Part shown: positions 1 through 7,315 of the stretch, one piece after another
How positions within the stretch are numbered: position 1 is the stretch's first letter
Layout: each line of letters starts with the position of its first letter
Assembly: GCA_028709105.1 (NCBI GenBank)
Contig: JAQVYD010000019.1
Span: 1-15,169, forward strand
Reading direction: 5' to 3'
Length of the DNA stretch: 15,169 nucleotides
DNA from: Clostridia bacterium
GTDB lineage: Bacteria; Bacillota; Peptococcia; DRI-13; DTU073
The notes under the pieces: model-generated
Told to the model about the DNA's origin: nothing
Databases searched by the model: none
Seen by the model: only the letters and a program-made list of their open reading frames with translations
Position numbers and translations under genes: made by a program

Positions 1-809
1 GCATCTCCGTAACGATCAAACGAATTAAGCACCACGACAATTATTTGCTGCTGCTCATATTTTGCCGAAGCCACCAAACATTTTCCGGCCTGAACGGTTG
101 TACCTGTTTTAACACCGGTAATCGCAGAAAAAGACCACAAAAGCCGATTCGTATTTTTAATGAAAACTAATTTAGGGGGGTTTGTCCATTTCATTGTATA
201 CTCTTTTGTCGCCACAATCTTACTGAAAATCGGGTTTTGTAAAGCATGCCGTGCCATTAGAGCTAAATCATAAGCTGTAGTTAAATGATCCGGATGAGGT
301 AAGCCATTAGTATTATAAAAAGTAGTATTATAAGCTCCCAAAAGCTGTGCTTTTAAATTCATTAAGCCCACAAATTCTTCTTCACTAGGGGCAAGATGTT
401 CGGCAATAGCCACACAAGCATCATTCCCTGATTTAATTAGTGCACCATGCACAAGTTCCCTTAAAACCAACCGGTCAAAAGCCCTCAGATGCAGAGAAGC
501 CTCCCCCACGGCAGCCGCATTTTTACTTACAGTTACAACCTCCTCTAAACGCCCGCTTTCAATAGCTAGTATTGCGGTTAAGATCTTCGTGGTACTAGCC
601 GGAGCCCGCAACTGAAAAGCATTTTTTTGATATAAAACCGCCCCCGTTTCTCCATCTATAGCCACAGCAGAGGCTGCACTAATACTTGGTAAAGCAAATA
701 CTGGCTTTGCCGCATAAAGCAGGGTAAAGATAAAACAAAACGAAATAAAAAAGATAACCTTAATTCTAAAATTAGTATGGCTATAATTAGCTAATTTATT
801 ATTTAACAA
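1..809 (-). CDS. dacF: D-alanyl-D-alanine carboxypeptidase, DacF/S11 family (C-terminus cut by window edge)
   Basis: Penicillin-binding serine peptidase that removes the terminal D-Ala from peptidoglycan stem peptides outside the membrane. The 269 visible residues carry all three S11 active-site motifs: STTK (S72, K75), SGN (127-129) and KTG (234-236). A basic N-terminus and hydrophobic stretch (about 18-34), with a possible cleavage after AKPVFA, look like a signal peptide. The start is inferred as TTG at 809-807. It is preceded by AAAAAGGTAA at about 9 bases and overlaps the end of the upstream deacetylase by 11 bases, implying translational coupling. No ATG lies between there and the signal peptide. 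The C-terminal part of the protein lies beyond the window. In spore formers DacF-type enzymes adjust cross-linking of the spore cortex or germ-cell wall. The neighbouring sporulation deacetylase supports that role, but a vegetative DacA-like role cannot be excluded. Confidence 0.9.
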   Translation of the reverse strand, partial: MLNNKLANYSHTNFRIKVIFFISFCFIFTLLYAAKPVFALPSISAASAVAIDGETGAVLYQKNAFQLRAPASTTKILTAILAIESGRLEEVVTVSKNAAAVGEASLHLRAFDRLVLRELVHGALIKSGNDACVAIAEHLAPSEEEFVGLMNLKAQLLGAYNTTFYNTNGLPHPDHLTTAYDLALMARHALQNPIFSKIVATKEYTMKWTNPPKLVFIKNTNRLLWSFSAITGVKTGTTVQAGKCLVASAKYEQQQIIVVVLNSFDRYGD

Positions 810-1500
810 TTTCTGTTACCTTTTTAAATAAATACCCTTCCTTGTGCAAAGAATCAATTAATGTGGGCAGAGCCTGTAAAGTACAGTTTTTAGGATGCAT
901 CAAAATTAAAGAACCATGATCAACTTTAGGAAGGATACGCCTTAAAATTACTTCAGGAGAAGGATCCTGCCAATCTATTGTATCTAAAGTCCACATAATT
1001 GTCTTATAGTCAAGAGAATCTGCAGCTTGCAACACTGCCTTCCCATGTTCACCATAGGGCGGGGCAAATATTTTAGCTATCTTTATTTTTAATTCCTGAA
1101 AAACTTTTTCTGTAGAAGTAATCTCATCCATATTCTGTTCCAAAGTTAATTTATTAGGATAAGGATGTGAATAACCATGATTGCCGATCTCATGTTCTTC
1201 ACTAGCAATTTTTAAAATAATTTCTGGGAATTTTTTAGCAAATCTTCCTGAAACAAAAAATGTTGCCTTAACTTTCTTTTCTTGCAATACTTGTAATAAT
1301 TCTGGAATAACCTCTTCGCCCCAATCAACATTAAACATCAAAGCCACAGCTTTTTCTTGCGTATCACCTATATAAATCGGATTGATCATCGGTTCAGTTT
1401 TATTCGTAAAATTACTACAAAAAACAAAACTCGTCAGCAGCAGCAAAACAATGATTAAATACCAAACAATTCGCCTTTTACTAATAAAAAAGACGTGCAT
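799..1500 (-). CDS. ylxY: Sporulation polysaccharide deacetylase-like protein, YlxY/PdaB group
   Basis: A 233-residue membrane-anchored NodB-fold protein. Residues 11-28 form an N-terminal membrane segment or uncleaved signal after the basic SKRR. The NodB domain starts near residue 50. The metal motif is HGYSH (H108, H112) and the late motif LMHP has H202. Motif 1, normally TFDDG, reads FNVDWG (56-61), so the catalytic-base Asp is Asn57. Motif 3 reads FAPPYG (145-150) and lacks the usual Arg before PPYG. Activity may therefore be altered or lost, and the family's substrate is not settled. I chose the ATG at 1500 because AGGGGTG lies 8 bases upstream; an in-frame ATG at 1533 has no comparable site and would add residues before the basic segment. 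Its position directly after pnp matches B. subtilis ylxY. It probably forms an operon with the overlapping dacF and acts in the spore envelope. Confidence 0.87.
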   Translation of the reverse strand: MHVFFISKRRIVWYLIIVLLLLTSFVFCSNFTNKTEPMINPIYIGDTQEKAVALMFNVDWGEEVIPELLQVLQEKKVKATFFVSGRFAKKFPEIILKIASEEHEIGNHGYSHPYPNKLTLEQNMDEITSTEKVFQELKIKIAKIFAPPYGEHGKAVLQAADSLDYKTIMWTLDTIDWQDPSPEVILRRILPKVDHGSLILMHPKNCTLQALPTLIDSLHKEGYLFKKVTEIVK

Positions 1501-1534
1501 TCTCTCTTCACCCCTTTTATGATTTATTACCATA

Positions 1535-1564
1535 ATCTATATGCAGGGTGAATTAAAATAATTA
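1535..1564 (-). promoter_or_regulatory. Possible sigma-E-like promoter for ylxY-dacF
   Basis: On the minus strand TAATTATT (1564-1557) and CATATAGA (1543-1536) are separated by 13 bases. They partly resemble the sigma-E consensus KMATATTW and CATACAMT. Matches are about 6/8 and 5/8 by eye, so this is weak. It is the best candidate between the pnp terminator and the deacetylase start, and a mother-cell promoter would fit a sporulation gene pair. Confidence 0.2.
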
Positions 1565-1580
1565 GCTTCCACGCAAAATT

Positions 1581-1625
1581 AAATAAAAATGCGTGCAATA
1601 ATAACTTCACACACGCATTTTCTTT
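1581..1625 (-). terminator. Rho-independent terminator after pnp
   Basis: A perfect 10-bp inverted repeat, AAAATGCGTG (1621-1612 on the minus strand) and CACGCATTTT (1595-1586), with a 16-base loop. It runs into TTTTTATTT on the minus strand. It lies about 40 bases after the pnp stop and separates pnp from the ylxY-dacF pair. Confidence 0.85.
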
Positions 1626-1662
1626 TTAGTATGTTTCACCTATTGTTTTAATTAATTGCACC

Positions 1663-3801
1663 TTATTTACCTGACTCTTTGCTAAGATTGTTTTGCTGAC
1701 GCAGAACTTCTTTACGGGAAAGATTAATCCTGCCTTGACGATCAATTTCCGTAACCTTAACCAAAATTTCATCGCCGATAGAAACAACATCTTCCACGTT
1801 ATTAGTACGTTCTTCCGCTAGTTGGGAAATATGCACAAGCCCTTCTTTCCCGGGTAATATTTCTACAAAAGCACCAAATTTCATAATCCGCATAACTTTA
1901 CCCATATATATTCCGCCAACCTCAACCTCTTTTGTTAGCTCCTCAATCATGCGGAAAGCTTTTTCTCCGGCTTCTACGTTTACAGCAGCAATAAAGACAC
2001 GTCCGTCATCTTCAATATCAATTTTCGCTCCGGTTTCATCAACTATTTTTTTAATAATTTTACCACCGGGGCCAATGACATCTCTAATTTTTTCCGGATC
2101 GATGGTCATAGTAATAATCCTAGGAGCATATGGTGATAATTCAGAGCGAGGCTCCGAAATAGCCATCAAAATTTTATCCATAATAAACGCTCTACCTTTA
2201 CGAGCCTGTTCCAAAGCATCTCTTAAAATATCTCTATTAATCCCGGCGATTTTAATATCCATCTGGATCGCCGTAATCCCTTTACTGGTTCCGGCAACTT
2301 TAAAATCCATATCGCCATTAGCATCTTCCAGCCCCTGAATATCAGTAAGAATAGAATAGTTTTCTCCTTCTTTAATTAAGCCCATCGCAATTCCTGCTAC
2401 GGGGGCTTTAAGAGGAACTCCTGCATCCATAAGTGAAAGGGTGCTTCCACAAACACTAGCCATAGATGAGGACCCATTTGATTCTAAAACTTCAGAAACA
2501 AGACGAATTGTATAAGGAAATTCCTCTTCTGAGGGAATCATCGGTTCAAGAGCTCTCTCGGCCAAAGCACCATGACCAATCTCTCTTCTGCCTGGTCCGC
2601 GCATAGGTCGTGCTTCACCTACACTATAAGGAGGAAAGTTATAATGATGCATATAACGTTTCGATTCCTCCACTCCTAAACCGTCTAAAATCTGTTCATC
2701 ACCTATCGCCCCTAATGTGGCAATTGTTAAGGCTTGAGTTTGCCCTCTTGTAAAGAGACCACTACCATGAGTTCTTGGCAAAACACCCGTCTCACAAGTA
2801 ATTGTCCGAATTTCATCCAAAGCTCTACCATCAGGTCTAATTTTATCCACAGTAATTAGTTTTCGGATATAACTCTTTATCATTGTCTCTAAAACATTTT
2901 TTATATCCTTAAGATTATCTGGATATATTTCTGAGAAATGTAATAAAGTATCATCTTTAATTTTTTTCACAGTTTCTTCTCGTTCCTGTTTATCTTTATT
3001 TATCAATGCTTTTTGTAAAGACTCTTCGGCATATGCTTTAACGGCATCTTCTAAGTCAGAATCAATTACATAAAGAGCAGGTACCTGTTTTTCCTTAGCC
3101 AAACCTAATTTCAAAGCATCATCTCGAAATTCTTCAATAAATTGCACTATTTCCTTAATTTTCTCATGGCCAAACATAATTGCATCCAAACAAATTTCTT
3201 CCGATATTTCTTTACTTCCTGCCTCTACCATCATCACCGCATCTTTAGTTCCTGCTACTACTAAATGAAGCTCACTCTTTTCAGCTTCTTCTACAGTTGG
3301 ATTAATAACTAATTGACCGGCAACATAACCTACCACAACAGCCCCTATCGGTTCTTGAAAAGGTATGTCCGAAAGATGGAGTGCTGCAGAAGCAGCATTA
3401 ATCGCCGTTACATCAGGCAAATTATCTTGATCCACAGACATCACGGTAGCCACAACCTGTACATCATTGTGATAACCTTTAGGGAAAAGAGGACGAATCG
3501 GTCGGTCAATAAGTCTACTGGAAAGAATAGCTTTCTCACTAGGACGACCTTCTCTTTTAATAAATCCTCCCGGGATTTTTCCTACAGAATAAAGCCGTTC
3601 CTCATAATCTACGGTTAACGGGAAAAAATCAATTCCTTCCCTCGGTTCAGCTGAGGAAGTAGCTGTTGCCAGCAAACAGGTATCACCATAACAAATAAAG
3701 ACTGCCCCTCCAGCCTGTTTACCCATCCTTCCTGTTTCCAGAACTAGCTTTCTTCCGGCTAAATCAAATTGCTTCCTTAAAATTGGATATGGATATTCCA
3801 T
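1663..3801 (-). CDS. pnp: Polynucleotide phosphorylase (polyribonucleotide nucleotidyltransferase)
   Basis: Phosphorolytic 3'-to-5' exoribonuclease that degrades mRNA to nucleoside diphosphates as a trimeric ring in the cytoplasm. At 712 residues it is full length for the family (about 700). Domains in order: first RNase PH core (about 12-145), helical linker (about 240-315), catalytic second RNase PH core (about 320-555), KH domain (about 560-620, loop GPGG at 577-580) and S1 domain (about 627-695). The signature FTRGQTQ (350-356) is present. D487 and D493 in TDIQGLED correspond to the catalytic acidic residues of the E. coli enzyme (D486, D492). The start ATG at 3801 follows GGGAGGT. It lies behind rpsO, as in most bacteria, but each gene has its own terminator, so readthrough or a separate promoter must supply pnp. 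Confidence 0.98.
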   Translation of the reverse strand: MEYPYPILRKQFDLAGRKLVLETGRMGKQAGGAVFICYGDTCLLATATSSAEPREGIDFFPLTVDYEERLYSVGKIPGGFIKREGRPSEKAILSSRLIDRPIRPLFPKGYHNDVQVVATVMSVDQDNLPDVTAINAASAALHLSDIPFQEPIGAVVVGYVAGQLVINPTVEEAEKSELHLVVAGTKDAVMMVEAGSKEISEEICLDAIMFGHEKIKEIVQFIEEFRDDALKLGLAKEKQVPALYVIDSDLEDAVKAYAEESLQKALINKDKQEREETVKKIKDDTLLHFSEIYPDNLKDIKNVLETMIKSYIRKLITVDKIRPDGRALDEIRTITCETGVLPRTHGSGLFTRGQTQALTIATLGAIGDEQILDGLGVEESKRYMHHYNFPPYSVGEARPMRGPGRREIGHGALAERALEPMIPSEEEFPYTIRLVSEVLESNGSSSMASVCGSTLSLMDAGVPLKAPVAGIAMGLIKEGENYSILTDIQGLEDANGDMDFKVAGTSKGITAIQMDIKIAGINRDILRDALEQARKGRAFIMDKILMAISEPRSELSPYAPRIITMTIDPEKIRDVIGPGGKIIKKIVDETGAKIDIEDDGRVFIAAVNVEAGEKAFRMIEELTKEVEVGGIYMGKVMRIMKFGAFVEILPGKEGLVHISQLAEERTNNVEDVVSIGDEILVKVTEIDRQGRINLSRKEVLRQQNNLSKESGK

Positions 3802-3844
3802 TTAATATTTTAACCTCCCTACCTTTATTTCATTTTAATTTATT

Positions 3845-3879
3845 AAAGCCCAGATGTAGACTTAATTCTACACAGCTTT
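3845..3879 (-). promoter_or_regulatory. Hairpin in the pnp 5' leader
   Basis: In the minus-strand RNA, TGTAGA (3872-3867) pairs with TCTACA (3860-3855) around a 6-base loop. An outer AAAGC/GCTTT stem (3879-3875 with 3849-3845) extends it across an asymmetric internal loop. No T-run follows, so it is not a terminator. It lies 44 bases before the pnp start. The E. coli pnp leader hairpin mediates autoregulation with RNase III; a similar role here is only an analogy. Confidence 0.4.
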
Positions 3880-3912
3880 TATTATTTCCTTCCCTTAGAA
3901 GATAAATAACTA

Positions 3913-3945
3913 AAAAATAAGAGCGGATTTACCGCTCTTATTTTT
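3913..3945 (-). terminator. Rho-independent terminator overlapping the rpsO stop codon
   Basis: On the minus strand AAGAGCGG and CCGCTCTT form a perfect stem (3939-3932 with 3926-3919) around a 5-base loop. A-rich and T-rich flanks (3945-3940 and 3918-3913) extend it, ending in ATTTTTTA. The A-rich flank begins inside the rpsO TAA stop codon, so a terminating ribosome would cover the base of the stem. Confidence 0.85.
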
Positions 3946-4213
3946 ATCTGCGAATACCCAAACTCTCAATGAGAGTTCTGTATCTATTTAAGTCCTTTTC
4001 CTTAAGATAATTTAACAAATGCCTGCGCTGACCAACCATTTTTAGAAGTCCGCGCCTAGAATGATGATCTTTGGTATGAACCTTAAAATGTTCCGTTAAG
4101 TAATTAATTCTCTCCGTTAAAAGAGCAATCTGCACCTCCGGAGAACCGGTATCCTGCTCATGGAGACGATATTTGTTAATAATTTCATTTTTCTTTTCCT
4201 GACTAAATGTCAT
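3944..4213 (-). CDS. rpsO: 30S ribosomal protein S15
   Basis: Small-subunit protein that binds the central domain of 16S rRNA early in assembly. Starting at the ATG at 4213 gives 89 residues, the usual S15 length. Family hallmarks are DTGSPEVQ, LTERINYLTEH, KDHHSRRGLL and GQRRHLLNYL. A longer in-frame start (GTG at 4225) is rejected because that GTG is part of the Shine-Dalgarno AAGGAGGTG. The gene has its own candidate promoter and a structured leader upstream, and a terminator overlapping its stop. Together these suggest a largely monocistronic transcript with possible feedback by S15 itself. Confidence 0.98.
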   Translation of the reverse strand: MTFSQEKKNEIINKYRLHEQDTGSPEVQIALLTERINYLTEHFKVHTKDHHSRRGLLKMVGQRRHLLNYLKEKDLNRYRTLIESLGIRR

Positions 4214-4221
4214 GCTAATCT

Positions 4222-4284
4222 TCACCTCCTTGTTTATTCACCGTAGCCAAGTTAAACGTTGGTGATTCGTTTAACCTAGTCCAC
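4222..4284 (-). promoter_or_regulatory. Structured rpsO leader, candidate S15 autoregulatory pseudoknot
   Basis: In the minus-strand RNA, GTTAAACG (4275-4268) pairs perfectly with CGTTTAAC (4258-4251), leaving the 9-base loop AATCACCAA. CTAG/TTGG (4279-4276 with 4250-4247) and, past a bulged A, GTGG/CTAC (4284-4281 with 4246-4243) can lengthen the stem using several G-U pairs. The loop TCACC (4265-4261) is complementary to GGTGA at 4242-4238. It is equally complementary to GGTGA inside the Shine-Dalgarno (4226-4222). S15 represses its own mRNA through leader RNA structures in several bacteria, including a pseudoknot in E. coli. The pairing is seen in the sequence; regulation is inferred. Confidence 0.6.
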
Positions 4285-4303
4285 GCTGACCTTTGCAGTG
4301 TTA

Positions 4304-4332
4304 ATTATAATTTATTTTTAAAAGCAATGCAA
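4304..4332 (-). promoter_or_regulatory. rpsO: Candidate sigma-A promoter for rpsO
   Basis: A perfect -10 TATAAT (4309-4304) lies 17 bases downstream of TTGCAT (4332-4327), a weak -35 that keeps TTG. Transcription from about 4297 would give a leader of roughly 85 bases containing the whole hairpin before the rpsO start. Confidence 0.55.
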
Positions 4333-4341
4333 GTGCTTTTT
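4315..4341 (-). terminator. Weak terminator candidate after spoIIIAH
   Basis: AAAAGCA (4340-4334) and TGCTTTT (4326-4320) form a 7-bp stem around CTTGCAT. The T-run is only the stem's own four Ts, followed by As, and the stem has just two G-C pairs. It overlaps the -35 region of the rpsO promoter. It may terminate spoIIIA transcripts partially. Confidence 0.35.
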
Positions 4342-4357
4342 GTAAATTCCTTCAATA

Positions 4358-4936
4358 TCAAGGAGCTTTAGGAACAATAACGACATCCTCCATTTTACAT
4401 TCAGTTATTTTCATAACGAGGTCAGCAATCCTGGCAATCTCATCCTGACGCAATCCCTGTGAAGGCACAACCACCATTACCGTGGGAGACTCAATTACTG
4501 CTGCGGCATCAGTAAAACCCTTAGCCAGCAACGCACTTTCGATCTTAGTTTCCTTCCCCAGATTATTGGTCAGCCATAATAATTTTTTTTGAGCATCTAA
4601 ACGTACCTCCGCATTAGAATTAGGATTGTTAATAATTTCATTAAATATCTCTATCTGTTCGCTGCGCGTTCTCTCCCTCTCTAACCGATACTCACTGAAA
4701 AAACTGTCCGTTATTTCATTTCCCCTTTCGGGAACAATGGTAATACTAGGTTCAGAAATTGTTTCCTTCTCCATAACCTCCTTAGGCTTTTCTAGCACAG
4801 CAAGCTCCTCTTCCCCAGCTACAGTTTTTTTCTCCTGCTGAGAAGAAGAAGTAAACGCAAACCAAACAAAAGACAGGCACAACAACATCAATCCAAAGGT
4901 CAACAAACTTTTAAAACGAATAAAGATCGTCGTCAT
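4358..4936 (-). CDS. spoIIIAH: Stage III sporulation protein AH
   Basis: Mother-cell membrane protein whose extracytoplasmic domain pairs with forespore SpoIIQ to form the core of the channel joining the two compartments. The 192 residues show one N-terminal membrane segment (about 8-29), a charged linker (about 33-75), and a C-terminal ring-building-motif domain (about 90-190). That domain contains RLDAQKKLLWLTNNLGKE, then the conserved AALIESP-like stretch (AAAVIESP), and ends in VVIVPKAP. The family is related to EscJ/PrgK ring proteins of type III secretion. It starts 2 bases after the spoIIIAG stop and is the last gene of the operon. SpoIIQ is not encoded in this window. Confidence 0.93.
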   Translation of the reverse strand: MTTIFIRFKSLLTFGLMLLCLSFVWFAFTSSSQQEKKTVAGEEELAVLEKPKEVMEKETISEPSITIVPERGNEITDSFFSEYRLERERTRSEQIEIFNEIINNPNSNAEVRLDAQKKLLWLTNNLGKETKIESALLAKGFTDAAAVIESPTVMVVVPSQGLRQDEIARIADLVMKITECKMEDVVIVPKAP

Positions 4937-4938
4937 AA

Positions 4939-5535
4939 TTATTCCCTACCTTCCTTAGGAAGTATTATTATTCTATGTGCCGGTAAAGCAAATAAGGACT
5001 GAACCGCCCTACTTAATTGAATTTTTATTTCTACATTTTTTGCCCCCTCTGCTACTACCAGTACGCCTTTAATCTGTGGACTTTTTTCTTTTAGTAAAAG
5101 AGGCTCATTTCTCCCCTGTACCAAGACATATTCTGCTTTTTCATTAACTTCATTAGTTACTCTTCCCCCTCCGTCTGTAGTTTTTTCTTCAATTGTTGAT
5201 TTTTGATTAGTAACATTACACGCGTAATCCTGTTCAGACCCTGACGCCAAACTAACAGCTACAGCAACACGCCCCACTCCTTCCACTTGGCTTAAAATAT
5301 TCACCGCCTGTCTGGCCAAAACTTCCTCAAGACTAACTAAGGAAGAGGAAGAAGACGTATTATTGATTATTTCAGAAGATTCTCTTGGTGTTTCCGGAGG
5401 AAATGCATTTTCCTTTTTACCTAAAAACATCCCCGGAACAACCATTAAAGAAATTCCCAAAATTATTAATAAAACAATACCCCAAATCCCTAATTTCCCT
5501 TTTGGGTCAAGCAGAGATTTATAAAAACCCTTCAT
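4939..5535 (-). CDS. spoIIIAG: Stage III sporulation protein AG
   Basis: Membrane-anchored ring-forming subunit of the SpoIIIA-SpoIIQ complex; the B. subtilis protein builds a large ring in the intermembrane space. It has 198 residues: a short cytoplasmic N-terminus, a membrane helix (about 15-38), a Ser/Asn-rich linker (about 50-66), then a ring-building domain. The domain contains LSQVEGVGRVAVAVSLASG, an insertion with KSTIEEKTTDGGG, and the KGVLVVAEGA motif. I chose the ATG at 5535 because GGAGGTG lies 6 bases before it; an in-frame TTG at 5550 overlaps that ribosome site. The gap to spoIIIAF is 16 bases. Confidence 0.94.
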   Translation of the reverse strand: MKGFYKSLLDPKGKLGIWGIVLLIILGISLMVVPGMFLGKKENAFPPETPRESSEIINNTSSSSSLVSLEEVLARQAVNILSQVEGVGRVAVAVSLASGSEQDYACNVTNQKSTIEEKTTDGGGRVTNEVNEKAEYVLVQGRNEPLLLKEKSPQIKGVLVVAEGAKNVEIKIQLSRAVQSLFALPAHRIIILPKEGRE

Positions 5536-5551
5536 CAATTTCACCTCCAAC

Positions 5552-6109
5552 CTAAATAAATCTAACGTTTATTTGTCCCTCTTTTAATCCGAAATATTGA
5601 CACAACAGCTTCCTAATCTCTGCCTGGAGCAATTGTTCCGGTTTAATCAACTCCAGCCCCCTTCCCCCTTCTTCCCCATTTCGCTCGATAAAAACAATAA
5701 CTTCTCCCAATAACTCTCTATGATCTCTTTCTCTTGTCTGATCGAGCTTAACTTGTACTTCGGCTTCATTAACACCATGAACCAGCTTAATTAAAGACTC
5801 CATTTGGCACTCTAATTTTTGCTGATAATTTTCCCAAAACAAATCTTGATTTACTTTTTGTAAACGCTCCCCCTGTTCTAAAACACTGTTAAACTGTAGT
5901 CGATCTTCCTGTTGCCAAACAAATGCTTCTAAAGCTTGCTGTTGATTAATTAATTTTAGCATGGGATTTAAGATTGCCAGCAAAATAAAAAGCCCCATGA
6001 CAACCTTGACAAAGCGCTGCATACTACTAGAAGGCATAATCATCTCTAAAAACGTAGTTAAAAGAATAATCAGCATAATCTGGCGAACTAAATCTATTAA
6101 AACAGTCAT
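5552..6109 (-). CDS. spoIIIAF: Stage III sporulation protein AF
   Basis: Integral membrane component of the SpoIIIA complex. The 185 residues contain two predicted N-terminal membrane helices (about 5-25 and 32-52, the second ending ILNPML). A mainly hydrophilic domain follows, with a heptad-like stretch at about 55-100 and a ring-building-type region near the C-terminus (EAEVQVKLD, GEVIVFIE). It is slightly shorter than the B. subtilis homologue (about 206). AGGTAGGTG precedes the ATG. It starts 10 bases after spoIIIAE. Confidence 0.92.
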   Translation of the reverse strand: MTVLIDLVRQIMLIILLTTFLEMIMPSSSMQRFVKVVMGLFILLAILNPMLKLINQQQALEAFVWQQEDRLQFNSVLEQGERLQKVNQDLFWENYQQKLECQMESLIKLVHGVNEAEVQVKLDQTRERDHRELLGEVIVFIERNGEEGGRGLELIKPEQLLQAEIRKLLCQYFGLKEGQINVRFI

Positions 6110-6119
6110 TTAAACACAC

Positions 6120-7304
6120 CTACCTAAGCATTACCGTAAAATTGGCCGTACCTACAATAATTGTAATCGTCATAAAAAACATGATGGTCACGGAAGCTAC
6201 CGCCGCAAAAGTTAGGAAAAGGCATCCTGCCATTTCTTCTAAAGTATTCGCTAACAAAGAGTCACCCAAAGGTTGTAATAAAGCAGCAGCCAGACGATAG
6301 ACCACAGCAAGTGCCAAAATCTTAATGACAGGAAAAAGAATAATCGCTCCTAAGACTAGAACACCGGTCAAACCAAGCGCATTCTTCAAAAGAAGAGATC
6401 CCCCAATTACTGCATCTAAAGCATCGGCAAACATATTACCGGCGACAGGAACAAAAGCCCCCGTCATATATTTGGCAGTTCGTAACGTAACACCGTCGAC
6501 AACAGCACCCGCAACTCCTTCTACTGAGATTACCCCGATAAAAAGGGTTAAAACCAGCCCAATCCCCACCTTCGTCATCTGTTTAAAAAAACCAACAAGC
6601 CGCGATACTTTAAAATCATCGGAAATATTATTGGCAATACATAAAACAGACGTTAAAAAAATCAACGGGAAGATTATCTTTTGCGTAAAAGCAGACATGA
6701 AACTAAGAAAAAACAAAAGAAACGGCTGTAATAAAGCTGTAGTAGTTAGCCCTCCCACCGCCGTTAAAAGAACCAACAGAAGCGGCAGCAATAACTTCAT
6801 AAATTCCACCATTTTATCAATAGTAGCGATACCGGCAGTAATCGCCACCTTAAAGGAACTAATGGCGAGAGTAATCACTGCCAAAAAGCAAATAAAATAA
6901 GCCAACCGAGCTACAGTCCCTTTTTCAAAAGCCGCTTGTAACGTCTGCAAAATTGTACAAACCACTGCAATAACTAAAAGCTTGCCTAATAAAGATAAAT
7001 TAACAACCACTTCACGCCAAAAATAATTAACTATTTTTTTCAAGGCTTCCTGTGGAGAAAAATCCAGGTTGCCTTTTTTGAACTTTTCTATTATTTGTGA
7101 AAAGGAGAATTCCGGGAGGATTAAGGCAATCTCCTGATCGATTTCTCTCATAAATGCCTCTAATTCACGAAGATCTAAACTTTGCTGCTGATTTTCCACT
7201 ATTTGCTGTGGCGTAAAGGAGAGTTCGTCATGATGATTTGCCTTTGCGATTAAGGGACAAAAGATACTCCCTAAAACTAAGAAAAAGATTATCTTTCTTT
7301 TCAT
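6120..7304 (-). CDS. spoIIIAE: Stage III sporulation protein AE
   Basis: Polytopic membrane protein, the largest membrane subunit of the SpoIIIA complex and a candidate for its transmembrane pore. It has 394 residues from the ATG at 7304, which has AGGTGG 6 bases upstream. The protein opens with a typical signal peptide (MKRK, hydrophobic core, cleavage probably near AKA at 20-22). A helical extracytoplasmic region follows (about 25-80), then seven or eight hydrophobic helices from about 95 to the end. The longer reading frame from TTG at 7319 is rejected because it would bury the ribosome site and put extra residues before the signal peptide. Confidence 0.94.
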   Translation of the reverse strand: MKRKIIFFLVLGSIFCPLIAKANHHDELSFTPQQIVENQQQSLDLRELEAFMREIDQEIALILPEFSFSQIIEKFKKGNLDFSPQEALKKIVNYFWREVVVNLSLLGKLLVIAVVCTILQTLQAAFEKGTVARLAYFICFLAVITLAISSFKVAITAGIATIDKMVEFMKLLLPLLLVLLTAVGGLTTTALLQPFLLFFLSFMSAFTQKIIFPLIFLTSVLCIANNISDDFKVSRLVGFFKQMTKVGIGLVLTLFIGVISVEGVAGAVVDGVTLRTAKYMTGAFVPVAGNMFADALDAVIGGSLLLKNALGLTGVLVLGAIILFPVIKILALAVVYRLAAALLQPLGDSLLANTLEEMAGCLFLTFAAVASVTIMFFMTITIIVGTANFTVMLR

Positions 7305-7315
7305 CTTCAACCACC

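Noticed and set aside
1949..2338. 129-codon plus-strand open frame opposite pnp
   Set aside because: Antisense shadow of the highly conserved KH/RNase PH region of pnp; no supporting features of its own.
6325..6900. 191-codon plus-strand open frame opposite spoIIIAE
   Set aside because: Antisense shadow of a well-recognised gene; Lys/Thr/Pro-rich composition with no recognisable domain.
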